From: JAAOZP01 sp038848185
GTDB taxonomy: Archaea; Thermoproteota; EX4484-205; JAAOZP01
NCBI GenBank assembly: GCA_038848185.1
Contig: JAWCNV010000008.1
Span: forward strand, 13,811-77,810
Direction: 5' to 3'
Length of the DNA stretch: 64,000 nucleotides
Shown here: piece by piece, positions 17,599 to 27,400 of the stretch
Layout of the letters: every line of letters starts with the position of its first letter
How positions within the stretch are numbered: the stretch's first letter is position 1
Translations under genes and position numbers: made by a program
Notes under the pieces: model-generated
What the model was told of the DNA's origin: nothing
Database searches by the model: none
Seen by the model: only the letters and a program-made list of their open reading frames with translations

Positions 17599-18858
17599 CT
17601 AGCTTCTACCCATCAGTTCCTCTAGGGTTCCGCCGCACGCCCTCTGAAGACTCCATCCCTCGTCGACGCTAAGCCGCCTCACGTACACATACTCCTTCCC
17701 ATAATATCTGTTAGAGGGATGGCTGCGCATTATGTCACCTGGATAGAATATTTCTAGCCAAGATGTTGTGAAGGGATCGAATATTCCGACAATACCCTCG
17801 GCATACTCCTCCTTGACTAACTCGAAGGTCTTAGGGTTTAAAATAAAAACTTCGCAGAGAGGATGCGGAACCTTATCCATTTCTCCAAATTTGTCCAGCA
17901 TAGCAGTTAATGTTTCAGTCATTCCTAAAACATCCATAAACGGAACAACATGCCTCGCGCCATCCTTCTCGCTTGAAACAAAATGTTTCCGGGAGAGTTC
18001 CACGATCTTATCGTAAGGCGGCAGGTCTGTGAAACCCTTGGTTCCTCCCCCAGTCACAATAACTCCTCCTTTTCCAAGATTTACCGGAAGAACTTTCAAA
18101 AGCCTGTATGCAAGCTTCTGAACAATATTTGCTTCCTCGAATTTTCTCGCCAGCAAATAGACACCAGCAGGTGCAGTGAAAAGCAGTTTCGGCTCTTCTC
18201 TGCTCCTTAGGAAACGAAGAATATTATCTTGGTTTGGAACAAGTTTCTGCCAAGGCTTCCCCTCCATAGTGCCTTCGACCAGGCTCATCCCGTAGAGAAG
18301 CGGAATTTTCTTAGATTCTAAAGCGAGGTGTACGAAGGCTACGAAGTTCAGCCTGTACCTGAGCTCAGGGGCAGCCATAAACAATGCGAGCCCTTTCCCA
18401 TTTTCAAGCTCCCCCCCGTAAACATATTCGAAAAGATAAGTGTTGCCCTTTATCATGATCGCAAGGTCGAGAGGACTCCTGTAGATCTTTACAGGATTAG
18501 GATTGGTTGTGCCACTCGACATAAAATATTCCCCATTCTCCTCAACGTCCTTGATCAGAAACTGTTTATGTCCTTCTCCCCTAAGAATGTCAGATGGGAT
18601 TGCGAGCTTCGCAACATCCTCTAGCTCAGCATCACTAGGGCTTATGCTGAGCCTTTCAAAAAGCTCAAGATAGTAATCGCTGTGTCTTGAGAAAAAGCTG
18701 AGCGCTTCCCTGAGAAGGCTTCTTCTGAGTTTGCTAAGATAGTCTGGAGACTTTGAAAAAAGACTCCTATCATTCATCAGACACCAGATCCTCTCCACAT
18801 AGGGATCCTTTAAAAGCCTACTTTTAGACGCGGTTTCAAATATTTCTGAAGAATTCAA
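17599..18858 (-). CDS. luxE: LuxE-like acyl-protein synthetase (AMP-forming)
   Basis: 419 residues from a TTG. LuxE activates a fatty acid as acyl-AMP and passes it to LuxC. The adenylation P-loop-like motif MSSGTTNPNPVKIYRSP, the GGGTKGFTDLPPYD segment and DVLGMTETL (the TE motif of acyl-adenylating enzymes) are visible. First gene of the operon LuxE-LuxC-epimerase. A TATA element TTTATATATT (about 18887-18896 on the minus strand) lies about 30 bp before the TTG, giving a leaderless mRNA and supporting this start. The C-terminal part ends FYPGDIMRSHPSNRYYGKEYVYVRR. Confidence 0.82.
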   Translation of the reverse strand: MNSSEIFETASKSRLLKDPYVERIWCLMNDRSLFSKSPDYLSKLRRSLLREALSFFSRHSDYYLELFERLSISPSDAELEDVAKLAIPSDILRGEGHKQFLIKDVEENGEYFMSSGTTNPNPVKIYRSPLDLAIMIKGNTYLFEYVYGGELENGKGLALFMAAPELRYRLNFVAFVHLALESKKIPLLYGMSLVEGTMEGKPWQKLVPNQDNILRFLRSREEPKLLFTAPAGVYLLARKFEEANIVQKLAYRLLKVLPVNLGKGGVIVTGGGTKGFTDLPPYDKIVELSRKHFVSSEKDGARHVVPFMDVLGMTETLTAMLDKFGEMDKVPHPLCEVFILNPKTFELVKEEYAEGIVGIFDPFTTSWLEIFYPGDIMRSHPSNRYYGKEYVYVRRLSVDEGWSLQRACGGTLEELMGRS

Positions 18859-19071
18859 GTGTCAGCTCATAATCCTAAGGTACAATATATAAACCTAATG
18901 CCTGGGTTGCCACTATGTTTTACCGATTGTCGAATCCTAACAGCTTTAGTAACGGGTCCTGCATTCTTAGGAGAGAATACTTAGAAAGAGTTTTTAATTC
19001 TGTAAAACAGTTTTAATTTTTTAACCGAAAACCTTAAATTTCCAGCCCATCGATTTTCGGAGAAACTCAGT

Positions 19072-19389
19072 TTGTTGAAAATAGTTGAGACAGGTCAACT
19101 CGACAAATATACCAAAACCATTAGAATTATTCATGATAACGAAGAGATTGCGGAAGGAAAAGTATACTTAGCGGATGAGCAGGAGGCCAAGATATTCAAA
19201 CAGAAGCTGAAGAAGAAGATAAAGGAGGGCGACCCTTACTCTGTGAAAATAACATTTAAGAAGGAGGATGAGGCGAGGAGGCTCATGGAGCAGGTTAGGC
19301 AAGCTGTTTCAACTAAGTATAGCGAGGTTGATAGTAAGCAAGTCTTCCTTCTAGTTGAGCGGAATGGGAGGCTGGAGCAGGTTAGGTGA
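19072..19389 (+). CDS. Hypothetical small charged protein
   Basis: 105 residues beginning at a TTG pair. Not recognised. It is rich in Lys and Glu (EQEAKIFKQKLKKKIKEGD), with predicted beta strands at the start (KTIRIIHDNEEIAEGKVYL) and a helix-strand end. It has no signal or membrane segment. It precedes the membrane-protein/signal-peptidase pair by 7 bp and may be in the same operon. A TATA-like CTTAAATTT lies about 35 bp upstream. ACC/late-stage function unknown. Confidence 0.55.
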   Translation: MLKIVETGQLDKYTKTIRIIHDNEEIAEGKVYLADEQEAKIFKQKLKKKIKEGDPYSVKITFKKEDEARRLMEQVRQAVSTKYSEVDSKQVFLLVERNGRLEQVR

Positions 19390-19396
19390 AGAGAAA

Positions 19397-20053
19397 ATGG
19401 ATGTCGGGAAAAAATGTTTAATCATGGCCATTGCAGGAGCATTGCTCGCAGCAATATCATCCCCATTTGTAATCAAAATGATCTTCACAGGAAAACCGAT
19501 TACCAATTTCTTTGAAACTGAAGTTTTGGAACCTTTTTCACCAAATGTATATGGACCAGCCTTTAGAATCATAACCAATAACACGATACTCCCTTATACC
19601 ATAATGGAGTTTGATTTGAACCCTGGAGTAGAGAAACAGCAATATAAGGTTACTCTGAATGTACAGACCAATGATACAACTCATATTTCAATATCCAGCA
19701 GAAACAGTACCTACACTATCGTAGATACTTTTAACGCGGGAAACCATACGAGGGAACTCCAGATAACCAACAGAGGACGATATGTTTTGAATGTGACCAA
19801 CACTGCTAACAAAACGATTAGCTCAAACTTCAAAATAACGGAATCTTGGTACTATAATAAGAAGGAGTTGAAAGAGCAACTTGATCTTCTGAAGACAGCC
19901 GGGTCAATCATAGGGTTCATAGCAGGCATAACAATACTGATTAGTGCCTTGGTTAAACTCAGGAAGGCGGCGAGGGAGGCACGTCCAGAGATAACACGGA
20001 GGACAGGAAAGAAGCCGAGTTACGTGGAAGTCGAAGAGGAAGAAGAGGAATAG
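19397..20053 (+). CDS. Membrane-anchored protein with extracytoplasmic beta domain, unknown function
   Basis: 218 residues from the ATG at 19397 (an earlier start at 19355 would overlap the upstream gene). A membrane helix at about residues 7-25, an extracytoplasmic region with several N-x-S/T sequons (NNT, NDT, NRS-like, NVTNTANKT), and a second membrane helix at about 168-186. The C-terminal cytosolic tail is basic and then ends in a run of acidic residues (VEVEEEEEE). The signal peptidase gene follows after 18 bp, so the two may be cotranscribed. Not a family I recognise; a surface or secretion-linked role is inferred from topology and neighbour. Confidence 0.6.
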   Translation: MDVGKKCLIMAIAGALLAAISSPFVIKMIFTGKPITNFFETEVLEPFSPNVYGPAFRIITNNTILPYTIMEFDLNPGVEKQQYKVTLNVQTNDTTHISISSRNSTYTIVDTFNAGNHTRELQITNRGRYVLNVTNTANKTISSNFKITESWYYNKKELKEQLDLLKTAGSIIGFIAGITILISALVKLRKAAREARPEITRRTGKKPSYVEVEEEEEE

Positions 20054-20071
20054 CTCTAGTCTCCTGTAGAA

Positions 20072-20677
20072 ATGAACAGTAAGTTCAAAAAGTCTCTGAA
20101 CATGCTTATCACCACAATAATATTGCCGGCGGTAATCATAGTTATATTCATATCTCTTTTAAACAGCGTAATGGGGACGAGTAGCCCCCTAGCCGTGGTG
20201 GAGATAGATATGACACCATGGTATGTTAGCAGCATGTATCCAACTCTTTTCCCAGGAGACCTGCTTCTGTTAAGCGGGAAGGAGAATCTTCAAGTTGGTG
20301 ACGTGATTGTTTACAGAAATCCTTACTCAGGTAGAAACATAATTCACCGTATAGTAGGTGTCAGAACAGATTCCTACGGTATTAAAAGATACGTTATGAA
20401 AGGAGATTATAATGCTGGTCCCGATGGCTATAATCCTAGTGAGAACGATATTCTTGGAAAATGGGTAGGGATCAAAATACATCTTGTCGGCTTTATCCTG
20501 CTTCTGGCTGGCACAAGCATCGGCAGAATCATACTGGTCTCTGCCCTCATAATCCTGCTTGCTGCAGAACTAATCAAAATAATTAAGGGAAGCAGACAGG
20601 ATGAAGACACAAACCCTCAACTGCAGGTTCCTGCTGGCAACTTGTCTAAAATAAACTTTTTAAAGCAACGCGCTTAA
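20072..20677 (+). CDS. Signal peptidase I, archaeal S26B type
   Basis: 201 residues. N-terminal membrane helix (about 11-32), then the catalytic SSMYPTL with serine S54, LQVGDVIVYRNP, and IIHRIVGV with H92 where bacteria have lysine, and VMKGDYN. The Ser-His arrangement is typical of archaeal and ER Sec11-type signal peptidases. A C-terminal membrane helix near 153-172 is present. It cleaves signal peptides of exported proteins, of which this window encodes many. It follows the membrane protein by 18 bp and precedes the transaldolase by 12 bp. Confidence 0.88.
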   Translation: MNSKFKKSLNMLITTIILPAVIIVIFISLLNSVMGTSSPLAVVEIDMTPWYVSSMYPTLFPGDLLLLSGKENLQVGDVIVYRNPYSGRNIIHRIVGVRTDSYGIKRYVMKGDYNAGPDGYNPSENDILGKWVGIKIHLVGFILLLAGTSIGRIILVSALIILLAAELIKIIKGSRQDEDTNPQLQVPAGNLSKINFLKQRA

Positions 20678-20689
20678 CCTTACAGTAGG

Positions 20690-21580
20690 ATGAAGATATT
20701 TATTGATACTGCCGATATTGACGAGATCAGGGAAGCATGCTCCTGGGGGATTTTAGATGGTGCGACAACTAATCCGACACTAATAAAGCAGGCGGTTGAG
20801 AGGAGGAAGGGAAAAATATCGATGGAGGATTATATTAAGGAGGTTGTTAATACTGTTCCAGGACCTGTTAGCCTCGAGGTTATAGCGCTGAAGGCTGACG
20901 AGATGGTTGAGCAAGCGAGGCTCCTACACAGGAAGTTCAGCTCCTATGGACAGGTTGTTGTAAAAATCCCAGTCAACCCCAGCATTGGAGGAGACAATCT
21001 TGATTTCGACGGCTTGAAAGCAATCAGAAGGCTTAGTCAAGAGAAAATCCCCACTAACGCTACACTCGTGATGACCCCTGAGCAGGCTCTTCTCGCTGCT
21101 AAAGCAGGAGCAACATACGTAAGCCCCTTCGCGGGGAGAATTGACGATTATATTCGCACCATGCTGGGGGTAGGTTTCAAGAAGGAGGACTATTTTGACC
21201 ACTGCCTACTAAGAAAGATGGTTGATGAGAAGCTTAGGGAGGAGTTGAAAAAGAGTGAGAACTCGATCTCAGAACTCTACAGCAACAACTCTTTGAGGAA
21301 ACTATCTGCAACAGGTCAAGACAACGGGGTTCTAAGCGGAGTAGACCTTGTTGGAAGCATAATGACGATTTACAGGAACTATGATTATAAGACGCAAGTG
21401 ATAGCCGCCAGCATTAGGAACGCGAGACAGGTTAGGGAGGTTGCTGAAATTGGTGTCCACATAGCTACCCTACCCTTCTACGTGATAAAGGAGATGATTC
21501 ATCACCCTAAGACGCTTGAAGGAATCAGAAAGTTCAGAGAGGATGTTGTGCCACCGTATGAGCAAATATTTCGAGATTAA
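20690..21580 (+). CDS. Transaldolase / fructose-6-phosphate aldolase-like protein
   Basis: 296 residues. MKIFIDTADIDEIREA, DGATTNPTLI, VVVKIPV (Schiff-base lysine) and PTNATLVMTPEQALLAAKAGATYVSPFAGRIDD are the small-transaldolase/F6P aldolase motifs. It is longer than the usual 215-220 residues because of an insertion between the FAGRIDD strand and the later YKTQVIAASIRN strand (about residues 155-235), which is charged and helical. The C-terminal VREVAEIGVHIATLPFYVI is conserved. It would transfer dihydroxyacetone units among sugar phosphates. The insertion and long spacing suggest a distinct subgroup. Confidence 0.85.
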   Translation: MKIFIDTADIDEIREACSWGILDGATTNPTLIKQAVERRKGKISMEDYIKEVVNTVPGPVSLEVIALKADEMVEQARLLHRKFSSYGQVVVKIPVNPSIGGDNLDFDGLKAIRRLSQEKIPTNATLVMTPEQALLAAKAGATYVSPFAGRIDDYIRTMLGVGFKKEDYFDHCLLRKMVDEKLREELKKSENSISELYSNNSLRKLSATGQDNGVLSGVDLVGSIMTIYRNYDYKTQVIAASIRNARQVREVAEIGVHIATLPFYVIKEMIHHPKTLEGIRKFREDVVPPYEQIFRD

Positions 21581-21793
21581 GTATAATACAGTTTTGATCT
21601 TCAGTCGATAGACCACGATTCCTATTAAGTATTCGAATAGATGTTTAGTTTTAAAAACCGATTGAATCGCGACCTTTAAAAACAGTATTTGAGCATATTC
21701 TTGCAAATCATTCCTGAAAACTGCACCATATCGAAACTAAGATAGGAAACCCTGGGGAAAAGGCTCGGGAAAGAGCAACGTATATAAGCATCA

Positions 21794-21807
21794 CCCTATA
21801 TATAGGG
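21794..21807 (+). promoter_or_regulatory. Perfect 14-bp palindrome over the TATA region of the PadR-fusion gene
   Basis: CCCTATATATAGGG is a perfect inverted repeat ending 13 bp before the TTG start at 21821. The inner TATATA is a plausible TATA box; another TATA-like CGTATATAAGC lies at about 21779-21789. Because the downstream gene encodes a PadR-type winged helix, this palindrome is a candidate autoregulatory operator (inference). Confidence 0.5.
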
Positions 21808-21820
21808 CGGTACTATAAGG

Positions 21821-23224
21821 TTGAACAATATTCTCACATGCACAGGCTGCGGAGCAACATATGGCTTCAGTCTTGAGAGAAAACTATGCGAAAAATGTGG
21901 AAGCGGCTTATCGATTGAGGTTGAAAAACCCTCTTTAGAGGAAACTGGGGAACTGGGAATATGGCGGTATAAGGGGGTGCTTCCAAGCTTAGAAAGCAGT
22001 TTCCACATCTCCCTTGGAGAGGGCAACACCTCCCTCCAGATGAGCAGGAGAATCAAGAAAAGACTTGGGTTAGACGGGCTTTGGATAAAGGATGAAACAG
22101 TGGAGCCCACGGGTTCATACCTTGATAGGAGTTCCGCACTGTTCGTATCAGCCGCCTTAAGCCTAGGTTACGAGAGAATACTGACTTATTCAACCGGAAA
22201 CCTGGGTGCTTCGCTGGCAGCATACTCTTCTAAAGCAGGGTTGAAGATGCATGTTAAAGTCAAGCCGGCGATAGACCTTGGAAAGCTTTACCAGATGATA
22301 ATATATGGTGCAGAGGTAAGTGTTGTAGAGTCTTTCAGAGAAAGAAAGAGGGCGAGGGATGCGGCTGTAGCAGTGGAGTATGATCCTCTGATAAACGAGG
22401 CTAAGAAGACAGTGATGCTTGAAGTATTCCTCCAGCTGAACCGGAGTCTACCTGACTACATCATTCTTCCAATGGGAGAGGGGGGGTTGGTTTACGCCAC
22501 ATTCAAGATGCTGAAGGAGCTTGAAAAACTCGGGGTAGCGGGAAAACATGTAAAGATCATCGGAGTCCAGCCGGATGAGTGTAGGCCGATAGTGGAGGCT
22601 TTCGAAAAAGGTTTTGCCACTGTTGAGGCTGAGCCTGAGTCAAGAAGCAGGATATTCGACCTGAACGTGGCGAACCCCCGGTTCGGGGATGCTGCTTTGA
22701 AAGCGATAAGGGAGACAGGCGGCACGGCAGTGTCTGTCAGTGAGAAAGAAATCTTTGAAGCCTTAAGCGTTTTAGCTGAGGAAGAGGGGATACTGGCGGA
22801 GCCTGCTGGAAGCCTTTCCTTAGCAGGCCTAGTGAAGCTGGTTGGAAGCGGTGCAATTAGCAATAGGTCTAGGGTTGTGTGTGTAGTGACGGGGAGCGGG
22901 CTTAAAGACCCTAAAGTGATGAAGGAGATAGCCTATAGGAAATCCAGCCTCGGAACACTAATAGAAGAGTTGAGCGGGGGCCTTAAGCTGGGTTCCACCA
23001 AGACAGCAATCCTTAGGCTTCTCTCTGAAAAGGGGATGTATGGCTACCAGCTTTGGACCAGCCTGAGGGAGAGGTACCGTATCGAGGTAAGTATTCCAAC
23101 GGTCTACCAGCATCTGGCTGAGCTAGTGGAGAAGGGATATGTTAAGAAGGAAGGGTCTAAAACAGTCTTAGGTAAGAGGAGAGAGTATTACTCGCTTACT
23201 GAGAAGGGAGAGGCCCTTGTCTAA
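21821..23224 (+). CDS. Threonine synthase-like PLP-fold protein fused to a PadR winged helix; PLP lysine missing
   Basis: 467 residues. N-terminal zinc ribbon CTGC...CEKC (C7, C10, C23, C26), then a type II PLP fold: LGEGNTSL, WIKDETVEPTGSYLDR, YSTGNLGASLAAY (phosphate loop), ILPMGEGGL and VTGSGLKD. In threonine synthase the PLP lysine is in PTGSFKDR; here the position is L101 (PTGSYLDR), so a normal internal aldimine cannot form. Residues about 390-467 are a PadR-like winged helix (MYGYQLWTSL, SIPTVYQHLAELVEKGYV, RREYYSLTEKG). The likely role is a ligand- or PLP-sensing transcription regulator derived from threonine synthase (inference). Leaderless from a palindromic promoter; its end overlaps the convergent DHS gene by 4 bp. 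Confidence 0.8.
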   Translation: MNNILTCTGCGATYGFSLERKLCEKCGSGLSIEVEKPSLEETGELGIWRYKGVLPSLESSFHISLGEGNTSLQMSRRIKKRLGLDGLWIKDETVEPTGSYLDRSSALFVSAALSLGYERILTYSTGNLGASLAAYSSKAGLKMHVKVKPAIDLGKLYQMIIYGAEVSVVESFRERKRARDAAVAVEYDPLINEAKKTVMLEVFLQLNRSLPDYIILPMGEGGLVYATFKMLKELEKLGVAGKHVKIIGVQPDECRPIVEAFEKGFATVEAEPESRSRIFDLNVANPRFGDAALKAIRETGGTAVSVSEKEIFEALSVLAEEEGILAEPAGSLSLAGLVKLVGSGAISNRSRVVCVVTGSGLKDPKVMKEIAYRKSSLGTLIEELSGGLKLGSTKTAILRLLSEKGMYGYQLWTSLRERYRIEVSIPTVYQHLAELVEKGYVKKEGSKTVLGKRREYYSLTEKGEALV

Positions 23225-24360
23225 AGCCTTATCCTCTCATAGTTTATTCTCAAATCGTTATTCTTCCACTCGAATTGTGGAACATCTCTACGGAGCCTTC
23301 TGAATTTCTCGCTTAAAGAATGAACTATCAGGGGCAGCACTATCGTGGCATCAGCGTAGCACTGTACCTTCTGCGCCCGGAACCCGATTTTACCCCAGCT
23401 CTGGCCTTCTTCGAAAGTGCATCCTGAGAGACCACCCCACTGTGGCATGTCTGTCGAGACCTGTATCGCATAACCATGGCTTTTATCATGCCTCGTCTGA
23501 TAGCTTGCTATAACAGCAGTCTGCTGAATGAAGTTCTTGGGCACTCCTCCACCTATGTAGATCACCCCTGTATGCTTAGCCTTTTCAGTTATCCTAGAGC
23601 TCTCGTCAACATCCTTCAAATAGTCGACGATGATCCTTTTCCTCCTTAGAAGAATCTTCTTTCCATTGATGCTCGTAACCCGATCCCTTCTGTTGGAGAA
23701 CATTATTGAGAAGCCCAGGGAGCTGTCTCCGAATGCGGGGCAGAAAACCGGGACACCGTTCTTATAGGCATTCACCAAGATGGAGTCCTTATCCTTCGCA
23801 TACTTGCTTAGAAGCTTCCCTAAGAGATAGAGTATTTCACGGGAAGAGTAAGGATAGTTGTCTCTAAGGGTTCGTGCAAAAACCTTCTCTATCCAAAGGT
23901 CTGTCTCATAGAATTTATTCTCGTTCGCGAAAACGTCGTAGATCCTGTCGACTTTCTCCCTTCTGAGCTTAACATCATCTATCATATGGGTTCCCACATA
24001 GTGCTTGCCGCCAAGTGCTTCGAAAAGATCATGGTAGAGGTTTGCACCAGTAGATACTATGACGTCAACCATCCTTCTCTGAATAAGGTATGAGATGATT
24101 CTTCTCATCCCCGCCGGAACCATGGCGCCAGCCAAGCCGAACCATATCACGATATTCCTTTTCCTAAGCATCCTTGACCATACTTGAACAACTTCACCGA
24201 GTCTCCTACCTTGAAAGCCTGTGAAAAGCATCTCGTCAGTCAACTGGCTGATACTTTTATCAGGTTGAACTTTAACAGGATCCGTGGGGAGTTTAAGAAT
24301 CTTCCTCATCATATTTCTCATTGCCAGTTTTAATTTAAACTTTACTGAAAAACTCTGCAT
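23221..24360 (-). CDS. Deoxyhypusine synthase family protein
   Basis: 379 residues. VIWFGLAGAMVPAGM, VIVSTGANLYHD, CPAFGDSSLG, GVIYIGGGVPKN and QSWGKI, whose lysine corresponds to the catalytic lysine of deoxyhypusine synthase (DHS). DHS transfers the aminobutyl group of spermidine to a lysine of aIF5A. The GGVPKNFIQQTAV and WGGLSGCTFEEGQSWGKI segments also resemble DHS-like enzymes that make homospermidine or related polyamines, so the acceptor is uncertain. The N terminus has a basic, partly helical extension. No polyamine or aIF5A gene is adjacent. Confidence 0.82.
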   Translation of the reverse strand: MQSFSVKFKLKLAMRNMMRKILKLPTDPVKVQPDKSISQLTDEMLFTGFQGRRLGEVVQVWSRMLRKRNIVIWFGLAGAMVPAGMRRIISYLIQRRMVDVIVSTGANLYHDLFEALGGKHYVGTHMIDDVKLRREKVDRIYDVFANENKFYETDLWIEKVFARTLRDNYPYSSREILYLLGKLLSKYAKDKDSILVNAYKNGVPVFCPAFGDSSLGFSIMFSNRRDRVTSINGKKILLRRKRIIVDYLKDVDESSRITEKAKHTGVIYIGGGVPKNFIQQTAVIASYQTRHDKSHGYAIQVSTDMPQWGGLSGCTFEEGQSWGKIGFRAQKVQCYADATIVLPLIVHSLSEKFRRLRRDVPQFEWKNNDLRINYERIRL

Positions 24361-24401
24361 ATCCTTAGAAAAAAGTTAACTGGTCTCCAAATGATGATTG
24401 A

Positions 24402-27400
24402 CTATTCTCCGAGAAGGGCTTCCACTTCCATACTGGCTACGCCTTCAGCTGGAAATGGCACAGTGTCACCTTGAACAGGTTTACCGTTCACTTTAAGCGA
24501 AACCCTGTTGCCTCTACCGACGCGTTTCACAGTAACATTGTATGTAACTCCTCGAAATACTCTTCGAGCTTTGAAACCGTTCCATGATTCAGGTATGCAT
24601 GGAGCGATCTTCAATCCTTCGAAGGTAGGTCGGATACCTAGTATCCAGTGGGTTGCAGCAACATAGACCCATGAGGCTGTGCCCGTAAGCCAGGAGTTGC
24701 GTGCACGCCCATACTCAGGATGCTCAGGGGCAGCAATATTCTGAGAGTATACGTATGGCTCAGTCCTCAACGTATCCATGTCTCTACGTCTAAGGGGCAG
24801 TATTTGTCGGTAAAACTGGTATGCAAGATCCCCCAGCCCCAGCTTGGCAGCAGCAACTATGACCCAGGTGTTAGCATGGTTGAATATGCCACCGTTCTCC
24901 TTAAGCCCGGGAGGATAGGTGGCAGTGCCGCCGAAACGCTTCAGATTATCAAAGTCAGGAGAGTCGGCGTCAGCCTTCTTACTGTTGAACGGGTCTCTCA
25001 TAAGCCTTAGTCCTAAAGGAGTGTTCAAGAATCTGCGAGCACTCTCCAAGGCTCTCCTCGCCTTCGCGTCGTCGCCGAGCTCAGCTATAGCTGACCAGGC
25101 CTGCGGAATAAGATTTATCCAATGGTATTTCTCACCCTTCACGCCTACAGGTCTGCCCTCATCATCATATGCTCTAGCATACCATTCCCCGTCCCATGAA
25201 ACACTGTTTATTTTTTCAGCCATCTCCCTGTGGAGGCTTTTAAACTCCCTCATCTTCTCCACGTCGCCGCGATACTTACAGAGTTCAGCGAGATCCAGCA
25301 TAACTCTGCAGAAAAGCATCCCGGTCCAGACGCTTTCAGCCTTTTCAGAACCATGGTCCAAGTTCATAGTGTCATCCCAGTCTGCAAAGCCAATCAGCGG
25401 GAGACCTCGGGGACCGCGTTTCCTCAGGGTGAAGCCCNNNNNNNNNNNNNNNNNNNNNNNNNNNNNNNNNNNNNNNNNNNNNNNNNNNNNNNNNNNNNNN
25501 NNNNNNNNNNNNNNNNNNNNNNNNNNNNNNNNNTGCAGAAAAGCATCCCGGTCCAGACGCTTTCAGCCTTTTCAGAACCATGGTCCAAGTTCATAGTGTC
25601 ATCCCAGTCTGCAAAGCCAATCAGCGGGAGACCTCGGGGACCGCGTTTCCTCAGGGTGAAGCCCACAGCCCTCATCACATGCTCCCAAACAGTCTCCTCA
25701 GCATCGCTATCCTGGTACGGGATCTTCTCGTTCAGGAGGGTAAAGTCGCCTGTCTCACGGAGATAGCTGCAGGTCGCCATGATCAGCCAAAGATGGTCAT
25801 CACTGAACCACTGGGGTTTCTCAGGAGATTCTGCAGCATGTCCTGGACCACCCTCTCCTGTTAGCGGGAAAACCTGGTGCCAAGTATGCCCGTCCTTAAA
25901 CTGTAGTTTCCAAAGCATTTTCAGAACTCTGCGGGCATGCTGAGGATCATTATGCACAGTACCGAAAGTATCTTGAGCAGAGTCGCGTGTACCCATGCCT
26001 CTTCCCAAACCAGTATCGTAAAGGGAGACGAATCTAGACCAGTAGAGGTTAGCACGGCACTGAATAGCGTTCCAGAAGTTGATCATCGCGTTCATTTCTT
26101 CGTCAGGTGTTTCAACAGTAAGCTTACTCAAGTATTCACCCCAGTTTCTGCGAAGACCCTGTAGAGCTTTCTCAATGTTTTCAATATTGCTGTAGTGTTC
26201 AACCGTCTTAGGTATTAAAACCGGGTTGTCTGTTATTCCAAGTATGTAGACTATTGTCTTCTCCTCGCCTGGCTTCAAATCCAGAAGATGGCTTAGTGAA
26301 GCAATGTTGTTGCCTCGTAAAGCTGTACTGTAACCCGGCTTACCATTAACCACTACTTGAGGACGGGAGAGATCGTTGTAGCTTCCTACGAAAACCTCCC
26401 GGCTGGTGTCGTAGCCGTCGGGGGGAAGACTGCTTGAGAAGAATGTTCTCGTCGGACGGAACTGAACCCCTGTGTAAATGGTACCGTTCCTATAGGAGCT
26501 TGAAACTATCTGCTGCCCCCAGTCTAGGTTAGTCGTGTCGAGCGGAGCATCCCAGTAGGAGAGTTCCTCATAGGTCCAGATACGCAGCCTTTTAAAACTG
26601 TTACCCGTGTTTCTTAAGCGTAGAACATGAAGTTCGACAGGACACTCCTCGTACGGAGGATTAGGGGGAACAAAGAAGAGGATTGAGGCCTCAACATCAT
26701 TATGCCTGCTGCTTATGCGCGTGTAGCCAGCACCATGCCTACACTCATACCATTCAAGCCTATTCTTAACAGGCTGCCAAGTGGGACTCCAGAACTCTCC
26801 GGTCTCCTCATCCCTGAGGTAAACATAGTGTCCAGGCTGATCAACCGGGATCGAGTTGTAACGGTATCTTGTGACCCTGCGGTTACGGGGGTCGCGGTCG
26901 AAAGAGTATCCGCCAGCAGTGTTAGAGATGATTCCACCGTAGTTTCCCTGGCCAATATAGTTTATCCATGGCGTGGGCGTGTCGGGGCGAGTTACAACAT
27001 ATTCACCTGTATCCTTATCAAAATAGCCGTAGGACACGAGTGTTAAAGGAGACTCGTGAAAAACCTGGTTGAAAAACCTGTTTGCCTCAGCAACCTTTGA
27101 AGACGGAAGGGTGGAGAAAACCTCCAGTCCAACCAGCCTTTTGGCCACAGCCGCCAGAGAATTACTGTGATGCCAGCTTAAGATTCTGAGACGATCCTGA
27201 AGGCTTGTTAAGCAAGGCTGGAAAGCCCTCTTGGGATAATCCTCATCGCCAAGTTCACCGGTTGCCTCAGGAGTACTGACCCCAATGATGTTTCCACCGT
27301 CATCCTTAACCACGATGACTTCAAGCATCTTAACAGGCTTACCTTCCTTAACGAATCTTATTTTGAGCCGAATCTTATCATCCTGCTCAGCCTCAGCCTT

